Positions 33,682 to 43,408 are shown, counted from the stretch's first letter. The stretch: DNA of 64,000 nt from Arcobacter sp. CECT 8986 (GCF_004116725.1 NZ_PDKG01000002.1:186001-250000); one strand, 5' to 3'. Program-made: numbers and translations. Notes: generated by a model not told the origin, from the sequence alone.

Positions 33682-35274
33682 ATGCAAAATATTTTATTTA
33701 CACTATTTTTAACAATCGCAATTTCCACTGTACTTAATATAATTTTAAAAAGATTTGGTATTTCACATATCATTGGATATATAGCAACTGGTACAATTAT
33801 TAGTTATCTTTTTAATTTTAATGGAATAGATATTCACTCTTTAGAACTTATTGCTGAGTTTGGTATTGTTTTTCTAATGTTTACTATCGGTTTAGAAATG
33901 AGTTTTGAACGAATCAAAAAGATGAAAGAGATACTTTTACTTAATGGTTTTTTACAAGTGAGTTTAAGTGCTATTATTATCTTTTTATTTTCACATTTTA
34001 TTATAAATGTAGGAATTATACCCTCAATAATAATATCTTTGGCTTTTTCCTTATCTTCAACAGCTATTGTATTAAGTTATTTAAAACAATCAAAAGATAT
34101 TTATACACCTTTTGGTGAAAAATCTACTGCAATTTTGATATTTCAAGATTTAGCAGTAATTCCTATTTTATTACTTATCTCTTTTTTAGCAAATGATACT
34201 TTATCTATAAGTGAAGTAATAATAAATACCTTTGTATCTGCAATAATTGTAATAGCATTTTTATTTACAATTGGAAAAAAACTTATGAATTGGCTACTTA
34301 AATTTGCATCAAATACTCATGTTGAGGAGTTGTTTTTAGGTTCAATTTTTTCTATTGTTATGGGTGCATCAATTTTAGCACATGAGATGGGTTTTACATA
34401 CTCTTTGGGAGCTTTTATTGCTGGTATGATTATTTCTGAAACTGGCTTTAGAATAAAAATTGAATCAGATATTGCAACATATAAAGATTTTTTATTGGGA
34501 ACTTTCTTTTTTAGTGTTGGAACTAAAATCGATATATTTTACTTTTTACACAATATACACTATATTTTTGCAATTTTTGTAGGAATTCTTTTTATAAAAT
34601 CTATTGTAGTTTATTTTATAATAAGAAGAAAATCTAATAAAAGTACAGCTATAAAAACTGCAATTTCACTTTGTCAAGTTGGTGAGTTTTCATTTGCAAT
34701 TTTTGCACTAGCTACAAATGATGCTTTATTATCAAAACAGTTATCAAGTTTTTTAATATTAGTGACTGTTTTATCAATGATTTTAACTCCTTTTATTATT
34801 AGTAATGTATATAAAATTGCTTCATATTTTGAAGTTGAGTTTTATGAGTCAGATAAAATTACACCTATTGAAAAGAAAAATCATATTATTATTTGTGGAT
34901 TTACAACTTTAGGTAGAATTATCGCAAAAAAATTAACCGAAGAGAACAAACCTTTTGTAATCATTTCAGATGATTTAAGACACGTTCTTTTAGCAAGAAA
35001 GCAAGGTTATATGGCTTATTTTGGGCACTTAGATAAAAAGCCTGTTTTAGAGTCTTTAAAAGTTGATGACTCTTCAAGTATTATTATCACTTTGTCAAAT
35101 ACAAAAAGAAAAAGATTAATTTGTGAGGCAATATTGGCATTTTATAAAGATGCAAATATAGTATTAAAAATTAATTCAACAGAAGAGAGAAAAAATCTAA
35201 AAGATTTAGATATTAGAAGTTATGTTCATGCTTATAATGAAGTTGCAAATTTACTAATAAAAAAAGCAATATAA
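33682..35274 (+). CDS. CPA2-family cation:proton antiporter (KefB-like) with TrkA-N domain
   Basis: A 530-residue antiporter. Residues 1-375 hold about 12 helices with family motifs GLEMSFERIKKM, LSSTAIVLSYL and FQDLAVIPILL. Residues 390-500 form a TrkA-N Rossmann domain (IIICGFTTLGRIIAKKL). Kef-type proteins exchange K+ or Na+ for protons. The full glutathione-gated KefC regulatory tail is not obvious, so the ion and control are unclear. Confidence 0.87.
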   Translation: MQNILFTLFLTIAISTVLNIILKRFGISHIIGYIATGTIISYLFNFNGIDIHSLELIAEFGIVFLMFTIGLEMSFERIKKMKEILLLNGFLQVSLSAIIIFLFSHFIINVGIIPSIIISLAFSLSSTAIVLSYLKQSKDIYTPFGEKSTAILIFQDLAVIPILLLISFLANDTLSISEVIINTFVSAIIVIAFLFTIGKKLMNWLLKFASNTHVEELFLGSIFSIVMGASILAHEMGFTYSLGAFIAGMIISETGFRIKIESDIATYKDFLLGTFFFSVGTKIDIFYFLHNIHYIFAIFVGILFIKSIVVYFIIRRKSNKSTAIKTAISLCQVGEFSFAIFALATNDALLSKQLSSFLILVTVLSMILTPFIISNVYKIASYFEVEFYESDKITPIEKKNHIIICGFTTLGRIIAKKLTEENKPFVIISDDLRHVLLARKQGYMAYFGHLDKKPVLESLKVDDSSSIIITLSNTKRKRLICEAILAFYKDANIVLKINSTEERKNLKDLDIRSYVHAYNEVANLLIKKAI

Positions 35275-35297
35275 TTTTTATTTTTATCTTTTTTTTG

Positions 35298-35303
35298 TAT
35301 AAT
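35298..35303 (+). promoter_or_regulatory. -10 element TATAAT of the diguanylate cyclase gene
   Basis: A consensus hexamer after a T-rich stretch, 32 bases before ATG 35336; AAGGAT is the ribosome site. Confidence 0.55.
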
Positions 35304-35335
35304 AGAATATTTTATATTAAGGATACACCTTTATA

Positions 35336-37186
35336 ATGCGTAAAAAGTCAACTCTACTCTTTATAGTTATAGGCCTAATGGTAACAGCTCTTGTTACTGC
35401 ATTATGTTTATATAATTTAAGAGATGCTAACTTAAAATCTTCAGTAAAAAATGCACAAGTTATTTCTAATGTTGTTAAAAATGGTCTATTATCTCATATG
35501 ATTAATGGAAACACAGAGCAAATTAATACATTTGTTGATTCAGTTGCTTCTATGAAGAATATTGAAGAGTTATGGGTTATTAGAAGTGATTTTATAAGAA
35601 AGCAGTATGGAAAAGATAAGTTAAGAGCACCAAAAGATGATATAGATGAAGACGTATTAAGAACTGGTAAACTAAAATATTCCCTTGATGAACACTTTAC
35701 AAAAACTATAATGAGAATCACAGTTCCTTACAAAGCAACTTCTTCAAATGGAGTAGATTGTGTAAGTTGTCATAATGTAAATTATGGTGAAACTTTAGGT
35801 GCAGTCTCTTTAAAAATTGATATAAGTGATATTAAACAAAATGGTTTAGAAATCGCATATCTAGTACCACTTATATTAATAATTACACTTTTCGTGATGA
35901 TTCAAATATCAAGAAGAGAAAACAATTACTATTTGGATATTTTAGAGCAACTTGGCAAAAGTATAAAACTTGCAATTTCTGGTAAATTTAAAAGAGTTCA
36001 TAATTATGAAGAAACGAGAAATGATAAAGTAACTAATTTGATTAATGACTATAATACAATGATAGTTACTTTTAAAGATACTTCATATGATATTGAGAGA
36101 AAATTACAAGGATTTATTGGACAAAAAGTAAATAGTTCAAATGTAAATCCTTTAGAAAAATCAAAAGATATTATAAAAAACTTATCAAATCTATATCAAT
36201 TTAAAAAAGAGATAGAACTTGATAACACAAAAGATGAGATTTACACAAGATTAGCACAAGTATTTATAAATCAATACGGTGTAAATAATTTTACTTTCTT
36301 AGAAATTGATACTCAAAAAAATAAGATGGAAATAGTAAAACAAATTGGTGATGTTGAATTATATTGTAAAGAGAATATAGTAAATGACCCAGAGTTATGT
36401 AGATGTGCAAGAACTAGAAATGATGTAGTATCTGTTGATTTTCATCAAAGCTGTCCATACTTTAAACAAAAAGATAAATTTCACTATTGTATTGATGTGG
36501 AAATTAGTAAAAATATATGTTTAATTATCAATTTTGTTAGTTATTCAAGAGATGAGTTAGAAAACCTAAAAGACAAAATATCGTTTGTTAAAAGTTATAT
36601 AAATGAAGCTGCACCTTCTATTGAAGTGAAATTACTTATGAACGCACTTCAAGAATCAGCTTTTCAAGATGCTTTAACTGGTCTATATAATAGAAAATTC
36701 TTAGAAGAACATAGTAAAAAACTTGTACCTCAAGTAAAAAGAGAAAATATCAGTGTTGGTGTTCTTTTACTTGATATGGATCACTTCAAAGCTGTAAATG
36801 ATGAGTATGGTCATGATATAGGTGATAAAGTATTAAAAGAGTTAGCTAGAATTTTAAATGAAACAGTAAGAGAATCAGACTTAATTGTAAGATATGGTGG
36901 TGAAGAGTTTGTTGTCTTATTAGTTGGTGTAAATTCAGAAGCTGATGCAATTAGTGTTGCAAATAAAATTAGACAAAGAGTTAGAGAAAATGAGATTGAT
37001 GTTTATGCAGGTAATAAACTTAAAAAGACTGTAAGTATAGGTCTATCAATGTTCCCTCAAGATTCTAATAATTTAGATAGTGTTATTAAAAATGCAGATA
37101 TCGCACTTTATGAAGCTAAAAATGGCGGTAGAGATAGAGTTGTTAGATTCCAAGAGAGTCAAGTTTCAAGTGTAGATTTATTTTAA
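35336..37186 (+). CDS. Membrane diguanylate cyclase with periplasmic CXXCH haem-binding motif
   Basis: A 616-residue sensor enzyme that should make c-di-GMP. A helix (about 7-27) is followed by a periplasmic domain with CVSCH at residues 142-146, the c-type haem attachment motif, then a second helix (about 174-190). A cytoplasmic linker (about 290-430) is Cys-rich (YCKENIVNDPELCRCARTR, FHQSCPYF, FHYCID). The C-terminal GGDEF domain has an intact RYGGEEF (GGEEF at 521-525). Sensing redox state or gas through haem is inferred. It is monocistronic with a strong terminator. Confidence 0.9.
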   Translation: MRKKSTLLFIVIGLMVTALVTALCLYNLRDANLKSSVKNAQVISNVVKNGLLSHMINGNTEQINTFVDSVASMKNIEELWVIRSDFIRKQYGKDKLRAPKDDIDEDVLRTGKLKYSLDEHFTKTIMRITVPYKATSSNGVDCVSCHNVNYGETLGAVSLKIDISDIKQNGLEIAYLVPLILIITLFVMIQISRRENNYYLDILEQLGKSIKLAISGKFKRVHNYEETRNDKVTNLINDYNTMIVTFKDTSYDIERKLQGFIGQKVNSSNVNPLEKSKDIIKNLSNLYQFKKEIELDNTKDEIYTRLAQVFINQYGVNNFTFLEIDTQKNKMEIVKQIGDVELYCKENIVNDPELCRCARTRNDVVSVDFHQSCPYFKQKDKFHYCIDVEISKNICLIINFVSYSRDELENLKDKISFVKSYINEAAPSIEVKLLMNALQESAFQDALTGLYNRKFLEEHSKKLVPQVKRENISVGVLLLDMDHFKAVNDEYGHDIGDKVLKELARILNETVRESDLIVRYGGEEFVVLLVGVNSEADAISVANKIRQRVRENEIDVYAGNKLKKTVSIGLSMFPQDSNNLDSVIKNADIALYEAKNGGRDRVVRFQESQVSSVDLF

Positions 37187-37219
37187 TATAATTACAAGTT
37201 TTATACTTGTAATTATATT
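37185..37219. terminator. Strong terminator after the diguanylate cyclase
   Basis: A perfect 14-bp stem (37185-37198 with 37206-37219), loop TTTTATA, then TTTTTCTTT. It also lies just beyond the stop of the minus-strand gene at 37226. Confidence 0.9.
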
Positions 37220-37225
37220 TTTTCT

Positions 37226-37789
37226 TTATACTAATAGTTTATTAAATTCTGCTAACCATTTTGGATGTGCTGGCCAAGCTGCTGCTGTAACTAGATTTTT
37301 ATCAACATAAGCATCTTCAAAACCTATATCTTTCCAAGTACCACCATTTATATTTACATCTGGTGCACAAGCTGGATAACAAGAGCAAGTTCTATCTTTT
37401 ATTATTCCTGCTGCAACTAATACTTGAACTCCATGACAAATTGAAGCAATCGGTTTATTTACAGAATCAAAGTATTTTACAATATCTAGTACTCTTTGAT
37501 TTAATCTTATATATTCAGGAGCTCTTCCTCCTGGTACAACTAAGGCATCATATGTTGTCTCATCAATTTCATCAAATGAAGCATTTAATGTGAAGTTATG
37601 TCCAGGTTTTTCTGTATATGTTTGGTCACCTTCAAAATCATGAATGGCAGTTTTTACAATATCACCTGCTTTTTTATCAGGGCAAATAACATCTACTTGA
37701 TGACCAAGCATCAATAAGCATTGAAAAGGAACCATTAATTCGTAGTCTTCTACAAAATCACCAGCTAAAACTAATATTTTTTTTGACAT
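37226..37789 (-). CDS. DJ-1/PfpI-family protein
   Basis: A 187-residue cytoplasmic protein of the DJ-1/PfpI superfamily. The nucleophile Cys is in [10 protein letters not shown] (about 117), with the supporting Glu in EDYELMVP near the N-terminus and a [10 protein letters not shown] turn. Members act as glyoxalases/deglycases or stress proteins; the activity here is not known. AGGAG precedes the ATG. Confidence 0.85.
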   Translation of the reverse strand: MSKKILVLAGDFVEDYELMVPFQCLLMLGHQVDVICPDKKAGDIVKTAIHDFEGDQTYTEKPGHNFTLNASFDEIDETTYDALVVPGGRAPEYIRLNQRVLDIVKYFDSVNKPIASICHGVQVLVAAGIIKDRTCSCYPACAPDVNINGGTWKDIGFEDAYVDKNLVTAAAWPAHPKWLAEFNKLLV

Positions 37790-37828
37790 TTTATTCTCCT
37801 TTTAAGTTTAGAATATCACAATATAGAC

Positions 37829-38050
37829 TTACTTAATTACTCTTACTTCTCTTATAAATTTATCCATTCCATAGCTATCTGTTACGATAAAAATGATTTC
37901 ATTATTACTTATAACAGCTTTTCCTTTAGCTATTTCAATTCTAATATCTGCATTAAAATAGTCTCTTTCTTGATATTGAATTGTATATATTTCATCTTCT
38001 TTTATTTCCATACTTTTCAATTCTTCTTGTGAATGAGGGATAAATTCCAT
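37829..38050 (-). CDS. Small hypothetical protein
   Basis: A 73-residue acidic protein without cysteines, signal or membrane segment, and no family that I recognise. The sequence looks like an all-beta domain (YTIQYQERDYFNADIRIEI, KAVISNNEIIFIV). AGGAG lies before the ATG. It lies between the PfpI-family gene and the phosphatase-family gene on the same strand, with gaps of 39 and 66 bases. Confidence 0.55.
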   Translation of the reverse strand: MEFIPHSQEELKSMEIKEDEIYTIQYQERDYFNADIRIEIAKGKAVISNNEIIFIVTDSYGMDKFIREVRVIK

Positions 38051-38116
38051 AATACTCCTTTTGCGTAAAAGAATATTATGGTGAAATAAAGATTATACTT
38101 TTCTTATAAAAAGAAC

Positions 38117-39091
38117 TTACTTGATAGATAGTTGTGCGACAATTTGTGCATGGTCTGATTGTAAAATTGAACCATTTTGATTATCTCTTAAGTGCAAGTC
38201 ATGTTGTTTGAAATTAACTACATTTATATCTTTTGATACAAAAATATAGTCTAAAATATTTCCTACTGTTTTATAGTATGAGGTTGGTTTTCTTTGAGGT
38301 TTTTCACTAGCTTTGTTATAACTATCATACATATATAAATCTTCTTTTAAATCTATTGATTCATACTCTTTAAATGTTTTAATATTATGGCATTTTTTAT
38401 TTGTAAGTATATCTATACAAAGACTATTTTGTCTATCATTTAAATCACCAAGAACACAAATAAATCTATTTTTTTCTTCTGTTTTTAAAATATCTGATGA
38501 TAAATTAAAGCTTTCAATTAACCTTTGTGTTAATGCAGGAGAATTTCCTCTATTTATAGATGGAATTACTTTTTTTAACTTTTCATCTATTGTATTATTT
38601 TCATTAAATTTGTATTCATACTCATTTAATCTATTTGATTTTAGATGAATGACATAAGCTATTAGCTCATAATTATCTATTTTTATTGTTGCTTTTATTG
38701 GTAATCTTGCAAAATTAAATTCATCTTTGTAGTCAAATTTTTCTAAAGTATCACTATTTATATCTACTGTTTGTGTTTTTGTTATTGGATATTTTGAAGC
38801 TAATGCAACTGTTGTTGAGATAAATACTTTGTCATTGTCTTTGTCAACTTTTGCTAAATCTACATAAGTAAAATAGTTGTAACCAAGCTCTAAAGTTAAC
38901 TCTTTTAGTGCTTCAACTGAAAAAACTTCTTGAAATCCAACAATATCACAATCCATTAAAATTAACTGTTCTTTTATCCAAGTTGTCTTTTTTTTCCATT
39001 GTATATCATCAAATTTATCTTTCTTAATATACCAAGAGTAGGGAGGTTTTACAAATTGAAAAAGATTAAATGTTCCTATTTTTATATTCAT
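38117..39091 (-). CDS. Endonuclease/exonuclease/phosphatase family protein
   Basis: A 324-residue metal-dependent phosphoesterase. The motifs in order are GTFNLFQF at the start, the catalytic Glu in IVGFQEVF (about 56), VIHLKSNR, GDLNDRQNS (about 215) and SDHAQIVA at the end. DNase, phosphodiesterase or sphingomyelinase-like activity cannot be separated. No signal peptide is present, so it is probably cytoplasmic. Confidence 0.85.
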   Translation of the reverse strand: MNIKIGTFNLFQFVKPPYSWYIKKDKFDDIQWKKKTTWIKEQLILMDCDIVGFQEVFSVEALKELTLELGYNYFTYVDLAKVDKDNDKVFISTTVALASKYPITKTQTVDINSDTLEKFDYKDEFNFARLPIKATIKIDNYELIAYVIHLKSNRLNEYEYKFNENNTIDEKLKKVIPSINRGNSPALTQRLIESFNLSSDILKTEEKNRFICVLGDLNDRQNSLCIDILTNKKCHNIKTFKEYESIDLKEDLYMYDSYNKASEKPQRKPTSYYKTVGNILDYIFVSKDINVVNFKQHDLHLRDNQNGSILQSDHAQIVAQLSIK

Positions 39092-39146
39092 AAATTTATT
39101 TTACAATATTAACTTTAAAGTAAAAAACTTTAGCTATACTTTTTGT

Positions 39147-39521
39147 ATGAATAATATAATAACTCTTGAATATGTAGATGTTTTTGATGAAAATAGACAA
39201 AAAACAGTAAGTTTTTCAAAAGATTTAATTAGTGAGACTACAAATATTAAATCTCTATTTGCAATACTTGTTGATGGAAAGTCAATGCAGCCAAAAATAA
39301 ATGATAAATCAATTGTAATTGCTGATTTATCATCAAAACAGATTGAAGATGATTCAATTTATATAGTTTACTATGATAATAAAATGTGGGTAAAAAAAGC
39401 TATATTTAAAGATAATGATTTTTTGTTTGTATCAATAAATGAAGATTTTAAACATCTGGTTTATAAAAAAGAAGAGGTTTATGTTGTTGCAAAAGCTATA
39501 TTAACATTTACAAAACTTTGA
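39147..39521 (+). CDS. LexA-like S24 peptidase-domain protein without a DNA-binding domain
   Basis: A 124-residue protein. The catalytic Ser is in VDGKSMQPKI (about 51) and the Lys in MWVKKAIFK, both as in the self-cleaving domain of LexA/UmuD/phage repressors. The N-terminal 40 residues (NIITLEYVDVFDENRQ) are too short for the usual helix-turn-helix. It may be an orphan partner or UmuD-like relic. It is divergent from the phosphatase gene and convergent with the EAL gene. Confidence 0.72.
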   Translation: MNNIITLEYVDVFDENRQKTVSFSKDLISETTNIKSLFAILVDGKSMQPKINDKSIVIADLSSKQIEDDSIYIVYYDNKMWVKKAIFKDNDFLFVSINEDFKHLVYKKEEVYVVAKAILTFTKL

Positions 39522-39522
39522 T

Positions 39523-40710
39523 TTATTCTGCAAATATATCAAAACAGATAATAAAACTATCACTATTTATATTTATTACTTTTGCATAAGTTCGGCACAT
39601 ACTTCCTGATGCTTTTGATATATATTTTGGACTTAAAAACTCTTTTGATTTTGCTTCTTTTGTGATGTAAAAGTACTCTTTTAAACTATGGTCATCATTG
39701 TGTTTTGAAGCATGATATAATCCACTTGAGATTGATTTTATTACAGTATCGTTTATTTGATTTCCTGTTTCGAAGTCGATTAGATAAATAGCCTCAATAT
39801 GTGGATTTACTTCGATAAATGAATTGATTTTTTCAAAGTGAAACTCTTCTTCAACTGATATAATATTTACAATATCTTTAGTTAAATGTTTCATTCTTTT
39901 AAATAGATTTTTTTTGATTTTTATATGAGATTGTACTGCTTTTTTGTACTCTGAACCTATATAATTTATCTTTTGTTTTATTTGTTCTTTGTCATCTTCT
40001 TTGATTTCTTCTATTGCTTTTTCAAAATAGAAACCTTGATAAATATCTATATGTTTTTTCATACAAGATAATATCTCTTCTTTTCTTTCTACACCTTCTG
40101 CTAGAGTTAAAGCACCTATTTTATTACAAATATCAACAATTGATTTTAAAATAGAAGCATTTATATAATTTGAGTCAATATTATCAATTAAACTTCTATC
40201 TACTTTTACAATATCAGGTTTAACAATAGCAAGTCTATCAAAGCTTGAATACCCTGTACCAAAATCATCAATAGCAATAGTAAATCCAAGTTCTCTATGA
40301 ATTTGGCAAAACTTCTCTAATAAAATACTATCTTTAATAGTATCCTCTTTTATTTCTAAAACAATATTACTTTGTTTGATATTTAACTCTTCTACTTGTT
40401 TTACAAAATCAAAATTAAGATTGTTTTTCATATGCTCTTCAATAACTGAAGATTCAAAGTTCAAAAAAAGAAGTATATTATTGTCTTTTTCATAATATTT
40501 TTTAAATTTAGTAATAGCTTTTTGTCTTACTAGATTATCTAAAAAACTTATTTCATTTTGTTTTTTAGCTTCATTAAATAGTTTAAGTGGAGAGATAAAA
40601 TTATCATTTTCATCAAATGCTCTAGTTAATGCTTCAAATGCAAAAATCTTTTTTTCTTTTATTGAAATTATTGGTTGAAAATAAACTTCAATTCTATTAT
40701 CTAAAAACAT
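39523..40710 (-). CDS. EAL-domain cyclic-di-GMP phosphodiesterase
   Basis: A 395-residue cytoplasmic enzyme predicted to cleave c-di-GMP. The EAL domain (1-240) keeps EALTR, LNFE, LEIKE, IDDFGTGYSS, KVD, AEGVE and QGFYFE, so it looks active. The C-terminal part (about 260-395) resembles the PDC-like domain that follows EAL in YkuI-type proteins, with YISKASGSMCRTYAKV. It could oppose the haem diguanylate cyclase 3 kb away. Confidence 0.88.
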   Translation of the reverse strand: MFLDNRIEVYFQPIISIKEKKIFAFEALTRAFDENDNFISPLKLFNEAKKQNEISFLDNLVRQKAITKFKKYYEKDNNILLFLNFESSVIEEHMKNNLNFDFVKQVEELNIKQSNIVLEIKEDTIKDSILLEKFCQIHRELGFTIAIDDFGTGYSSFDRLAIVKPDIVKVDRSLIDNIDSNYINASILKSIVDICNKIGALTLAEGVERKEEILSCMKKHIDIYQGFYFEKAIEEIKEDDKEQIKQKINYIGSEYKKAVQSHIKIKKNLFKRMKHLTKDIVNIISVEEEFHFEKINSFIEVNPHIEAIYLIDFETGNQINDTVIKSISSGLYHASKHNDDHSLKEYFYITKEAKSKEFLSPKYISKASGSMCRTYAKVININSDSFIICFDIFAE

Positions 40711-40870
40711 TGTTCTCCTCTTAAAATTGTATAAATATTATATCAAAGGCTTTTAATTATATATTTTTTATACTGTTTATTTTTTATATACTTTCAAAAA
40801 TAATTTTTTAAGTTAAATACACATATACTACACAGAAATTTGTTAGAATATATTAAAAATAGGAAATAAA

Positions 40871-41299
40871 GTGAATAAAATTAGTTCAAAGATTGTTTTT
40901 CTCTCATTTTTGATTTCATTAATTGCAACATTTGGTAGTTTGTTTTTTAGTGAAGTTATGCAATTTATACCTTGTACTATGTGTTGGTATCAAAGAATAT
41001 TTATGTATCCATTAGTTATTATTTTTTTAGTTGGGTTATTATATCCAGATGATAAAACATTTAAATATTCAATTGGTTTAGTTATTGTTGGTTGGTTTTT
41101 CTCTGTTTATCATAATTTATTGATGTTTAAAATAATACCAGAAGATGTAGTTCCTTGTGTTCAAGGTATTCCTTGTAGTACAGAGTATATTAATTGGTTA
41201 GGGTTTATTACAATACCTTTTTTATCATTTATTGCATATACATTAATTTTAATACTATTATTTTTAGGAAAAAAAGGATTTTTAAAAGATGAAGAATAA
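40871..41299 (+). CDS. Disulfide oxidoreductase DsbB/BdbC family (GTG start)
   Basis: A 142-residue inner-membrane protein with four helices. Two periplasmic Cys pairs are seen: CTMC in IPCTMCWYQRIFMYP (about 37-40) and CVQGIPC (about 97-103). Such proteins reoxidise a DsbA partner and pass electrons to quinone. GTG 40871 follows AGGAAATAAA. The gene overlaps the DsbA-like gene by 11 bases, so the pair is a BdbC-BdbD-like unit. Confidence 0.88.
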   Translation: MNKISSKIVFLSFLISLIATFGSLFFSEVMQFIPCTMCWYQRIFMYPLVIIFLVGLLYPDDKTFKYSIGLVIVGWFFSVYHNLLMFKIIPEDVVPCVQGIPCSTEYINWLGFITIPFLSFIAYTLILILLFLGKKGFLKDEE

Positions 41300-41945
41300 G
41301 AGTTTAGTAGTTTTATCTTTAGGTGTAATTGTTGTTTTGTTTATTGTTGCTGCATATTTTTTCAAGCAAAATCAATCAAGTAAATTAGAAAACTTTAATA
41401 ATACAAATAAAGCGCCTTTTGTTAGAGATGATTCAATATCTTTTGGTAAAGATGATGCAAAAATTACAATTGTTGAGTTTATGGACCCTCAATGTGGTTC
41501 TTGTGCTGCATTTCATCCAATCGTTGAAGCAGTATTTAAAGAGTATTTTCAAGATACAAAAGTAGTTTATAGATATTTAGCAAATCATCAATACTCAAAA
41601 TATGCTATAAAAATCATAGAAGCTGCAAGATTACAAGGTAAATATAAAGAGGCTTTAGAGATAATCTTTAAAACACAAAGAGCTTGGGCTAATATAAACA
41701 ATCCTAAACCAGAGTTAATCTGGGAATATTTAGCAACTTCAAGCATAAATATGGAAAAACTAAAAAAAGATTTCTCTACAATTAATATAGATGATATGCT
41801 TAAAACTGCAAGAGAAGATGCAAAAACTTTAAATGTGCAAGGAACTCCAACAATCTTTGTAAACACAAAAGAGTTAGACGAGTTAAGTTATAAAGCATTA
41901 CTTAAATTAGTTGAAGATGAAATTATGAAAGAAGGAACAAAATGA
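41289..41945 (+). CDS. DsbA-family thiol:disulfide protein (copy 2, partner of the DsbB-like protein)
   Basis: A 218-residue membrane-anchored periplasmic thioredoxin-fold protein (helix about 5-25). The active site is CGSC in MDPQCGSCAAFHPI and the cis-Pro loop GTPTIFVN. Translation is coupled to the DsbB-like gene before it and to the TlpA-like gene after it (4-base overlap). It resembles the lone DsbA-like protein at 31743. Confidence 0.88.
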   Translation: MKNKSLVVLSLGVIVVLFIVAAYFFKQNQSSKLENFNNTNKAPFVRDDSISFGKDDAKITIVEFMDPQCGSCAAFHPIVEAVFKEYFQDTKVVYRYLANHQYSKYAIKIIEAARLQGKYKEALEIIFKTQRAWANINNPKPELIWEYLATSSINMEKLKKDFSTINIDDMLKTAREDAKTLNVQGTPTIFVNTKELDELSYKALLKLVEDEIMKEGTK

Positions 41946-42517
41946 GAAAATTATATTTAATATTTTTAATACCAATTGTTTTACTATTTTCAGGATGTAA
42001 TAACGAAGATGAATCAGCAGCAATTGTAATCAAAGATTCTCAAAGTTTTAAAGACTTAAAACAACAAAGTAATACTGAATATAAACTAAAAACTATTCAA
42101 GGTAAAGATATTACATTAACAGTTGATAATGGTGTATTAAAATCAAACGATGCAGAACTAAAAAATAAAATGGTACTTATTAACTTTTGGGCAACTTGGT
42201 GTCCACCTTGTGTAAAAGAAATACCAGTACTAAATAGATTATATGATGATTATAAAAATGATTTTGTAGTTATTGGTGTATTATATGAAAAAGATAAAAA
42301 TTTAGATGAATTAAGAGCTTTTATGCAAGAGCATAATATGAAATTCCCTGTTTCAATTAATGGTGATGAGAATTTTAGAATGGCAAAAAATATTAATAAT
42401 GTTAAAAAAATTCCAGAATCATATCTTTATGGAAAAGATGGAAAAATAGTTGAAAAATATATTGGTTTAGTAGACGAAGAGAGTTTAGAAAACCATATAA
42501 AAAGTAGTATTAAATAG
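41942..42517 (+). CDS. TlpA-family thioredoxin-like lipoprotein
   Basis: A 191-residue lipoprotein with the lipobox LFSGC (Cys about 19) and a thioredoxin fold with WCPPC in NFWATWCPPCVKEI and cis-Pro KKIPESYLYG. TlpA/ResA-like proteins reduce disulfides, for instance on apocytochromes. Placing a reductant next to an oxidising DsbB-DsbA pair gives a three-gene periplasmic thiol operon. It ends in a shared terminator. Confidence 0.88.
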   Translation: MRKLYLIFLIPIVLLFSGCNNEDESAAIVIKDSQSFKDLKQQSNTEYKLKTIQGKDITLTVDNGVLKSNDAELKNKMVLINFWATWCPPCVKEIPVLNRLYDDYKNDFVVIGVLYEKDKNLDELRAFMQEHNMKFPVSINGDENFRMAKNINNVKKIPESYLYGKDGKIVEKYIGLVDEESLENHIKSSIK

Positions 42518-42536
42518 AACAGTTTGTTCTATTTAA
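42510..42536. terminator. Bidirectional terminator overlapping two stop codons
   Basis: A perfect 12-bp stem (42510-42521 with 42525-42536) and GTT loop between the convergent tlpA-like and AraC-type genes. Confidence 0.8.
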
Positions 42537-43408
42537 TATCTTATTGATACATAAAAACTCATTTTAAATCTATTATCATCACTTAAAAAATTGTTTTTAT
42601 AATATACTGCGTATGAAGGCTTTGTTGTTGTCTCATACTCACTATTTACTAACCATTCGTGATAAACCCAGTGAATAAACTTTAGCATATCTCCATGTAC
42701 ACCTTCTAAATCAAACTTAGCATAAACACCATCAGAAATTTTAAAATTAGGTAATCTATCACTTTTCACGTCATCTTTATTTTCAGGTACGATACAAGCT
42801 ATATATTGGCACTCATTAAGTGGTGTAATTGTAGGATTGTCATGAAGTAGGGCGATTTGTTTGTAGTTTTTCAAATCATTATTTAAAATCAAAGTGTGTA
42901 GCTTTTGCCATGTCTCTTTTACATTTACATTGTAACCTCTATTTCTTATATAAAAACTATCTAATGTTGGCATTTTTACTATTTTGGGCGTTTGTTTTGA
43001 AAAGTCTGCATTTGATTTTAGTGCACTTTTTGATTGTTGTAAAATCTTAGTAGAGTACTCTTTATATCCATGGTTTTTCCACTGTTTAGGTGACATTTCA
43101 AATCTTTGTTTAAAGGCTTTAATAAAAGATGATTGAGAACTATATCCACATAAATTAGCAATATTTGATATTGTTGAATATTTATTTGTCAGAAGCAAAT
43201 TTGCAGCTTTTTGAAGTCTTATTGATTTTATACTTTCATAAATATTTTTTCCAAACTCTTCTTTAAATATTCTTTGCATATGAAATTTACTTATTTGTAA
43301 ATCATAACTTAACTCCTCAATATCGATGTGAGTATCGATATGAGTGTAAATATAAAACATTATATCATTTGCTATTTTTGTTCTTTTTTGTAATGTTTCT
43401 TTTTTCAT
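42533..43408 (-). CDS. AraC-family regulator with GyrI-like effector domain
   Basis: A 291-residue regulator. The N-terminal helix-turn-helix pair is DIEELSYDLQISKFHMQRIFK and STISNIANLCGYSSQSSFIKAFK, followed by a GyrI-like small-molecule domain (about 140-290). ATG 43417 overlaps a TATAAT at 43421-43416, so I take the next in-frame ATG, 43408, seven bases after that -10 element; the mRNA may be leaderless. It is divergent from the biotin carboxylase gene. Confidence 0.87.
   Translation of the reverse strand: MKKETLQKRTKIANDIMFYIYTHIDTHIDIEELSYDLQISKFHMQRIFKEEFGKNIYESIKSIRLQKAANLLLTNKYSTISNIANLCGYSSQSSFIKAFKQRFEMSPKQWKNHGYKEYSTKILQQSKSALKSNADFSKQTPKIVKMPTLDSFYIRNRGYNVNVKETWQKLHTLILNNDLKNYKQIALLHDNPTITPLNECQYIACIVPENKDDVKSDRLPNFKISDGVYAKFDLEGVHGDMLKFIHWVYHEWLVNSEYETTTKPSYAVYYKNNFLSDDNRFKMSFYVSIRY

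Noticed and set aside
39106-39130. ACTTTAAAGT palindrome resembling the arms at 4617 and 60859
   Set aside because: Short and of low information in such AT-rich DNA. I do not see enough shared structure to call a third site.
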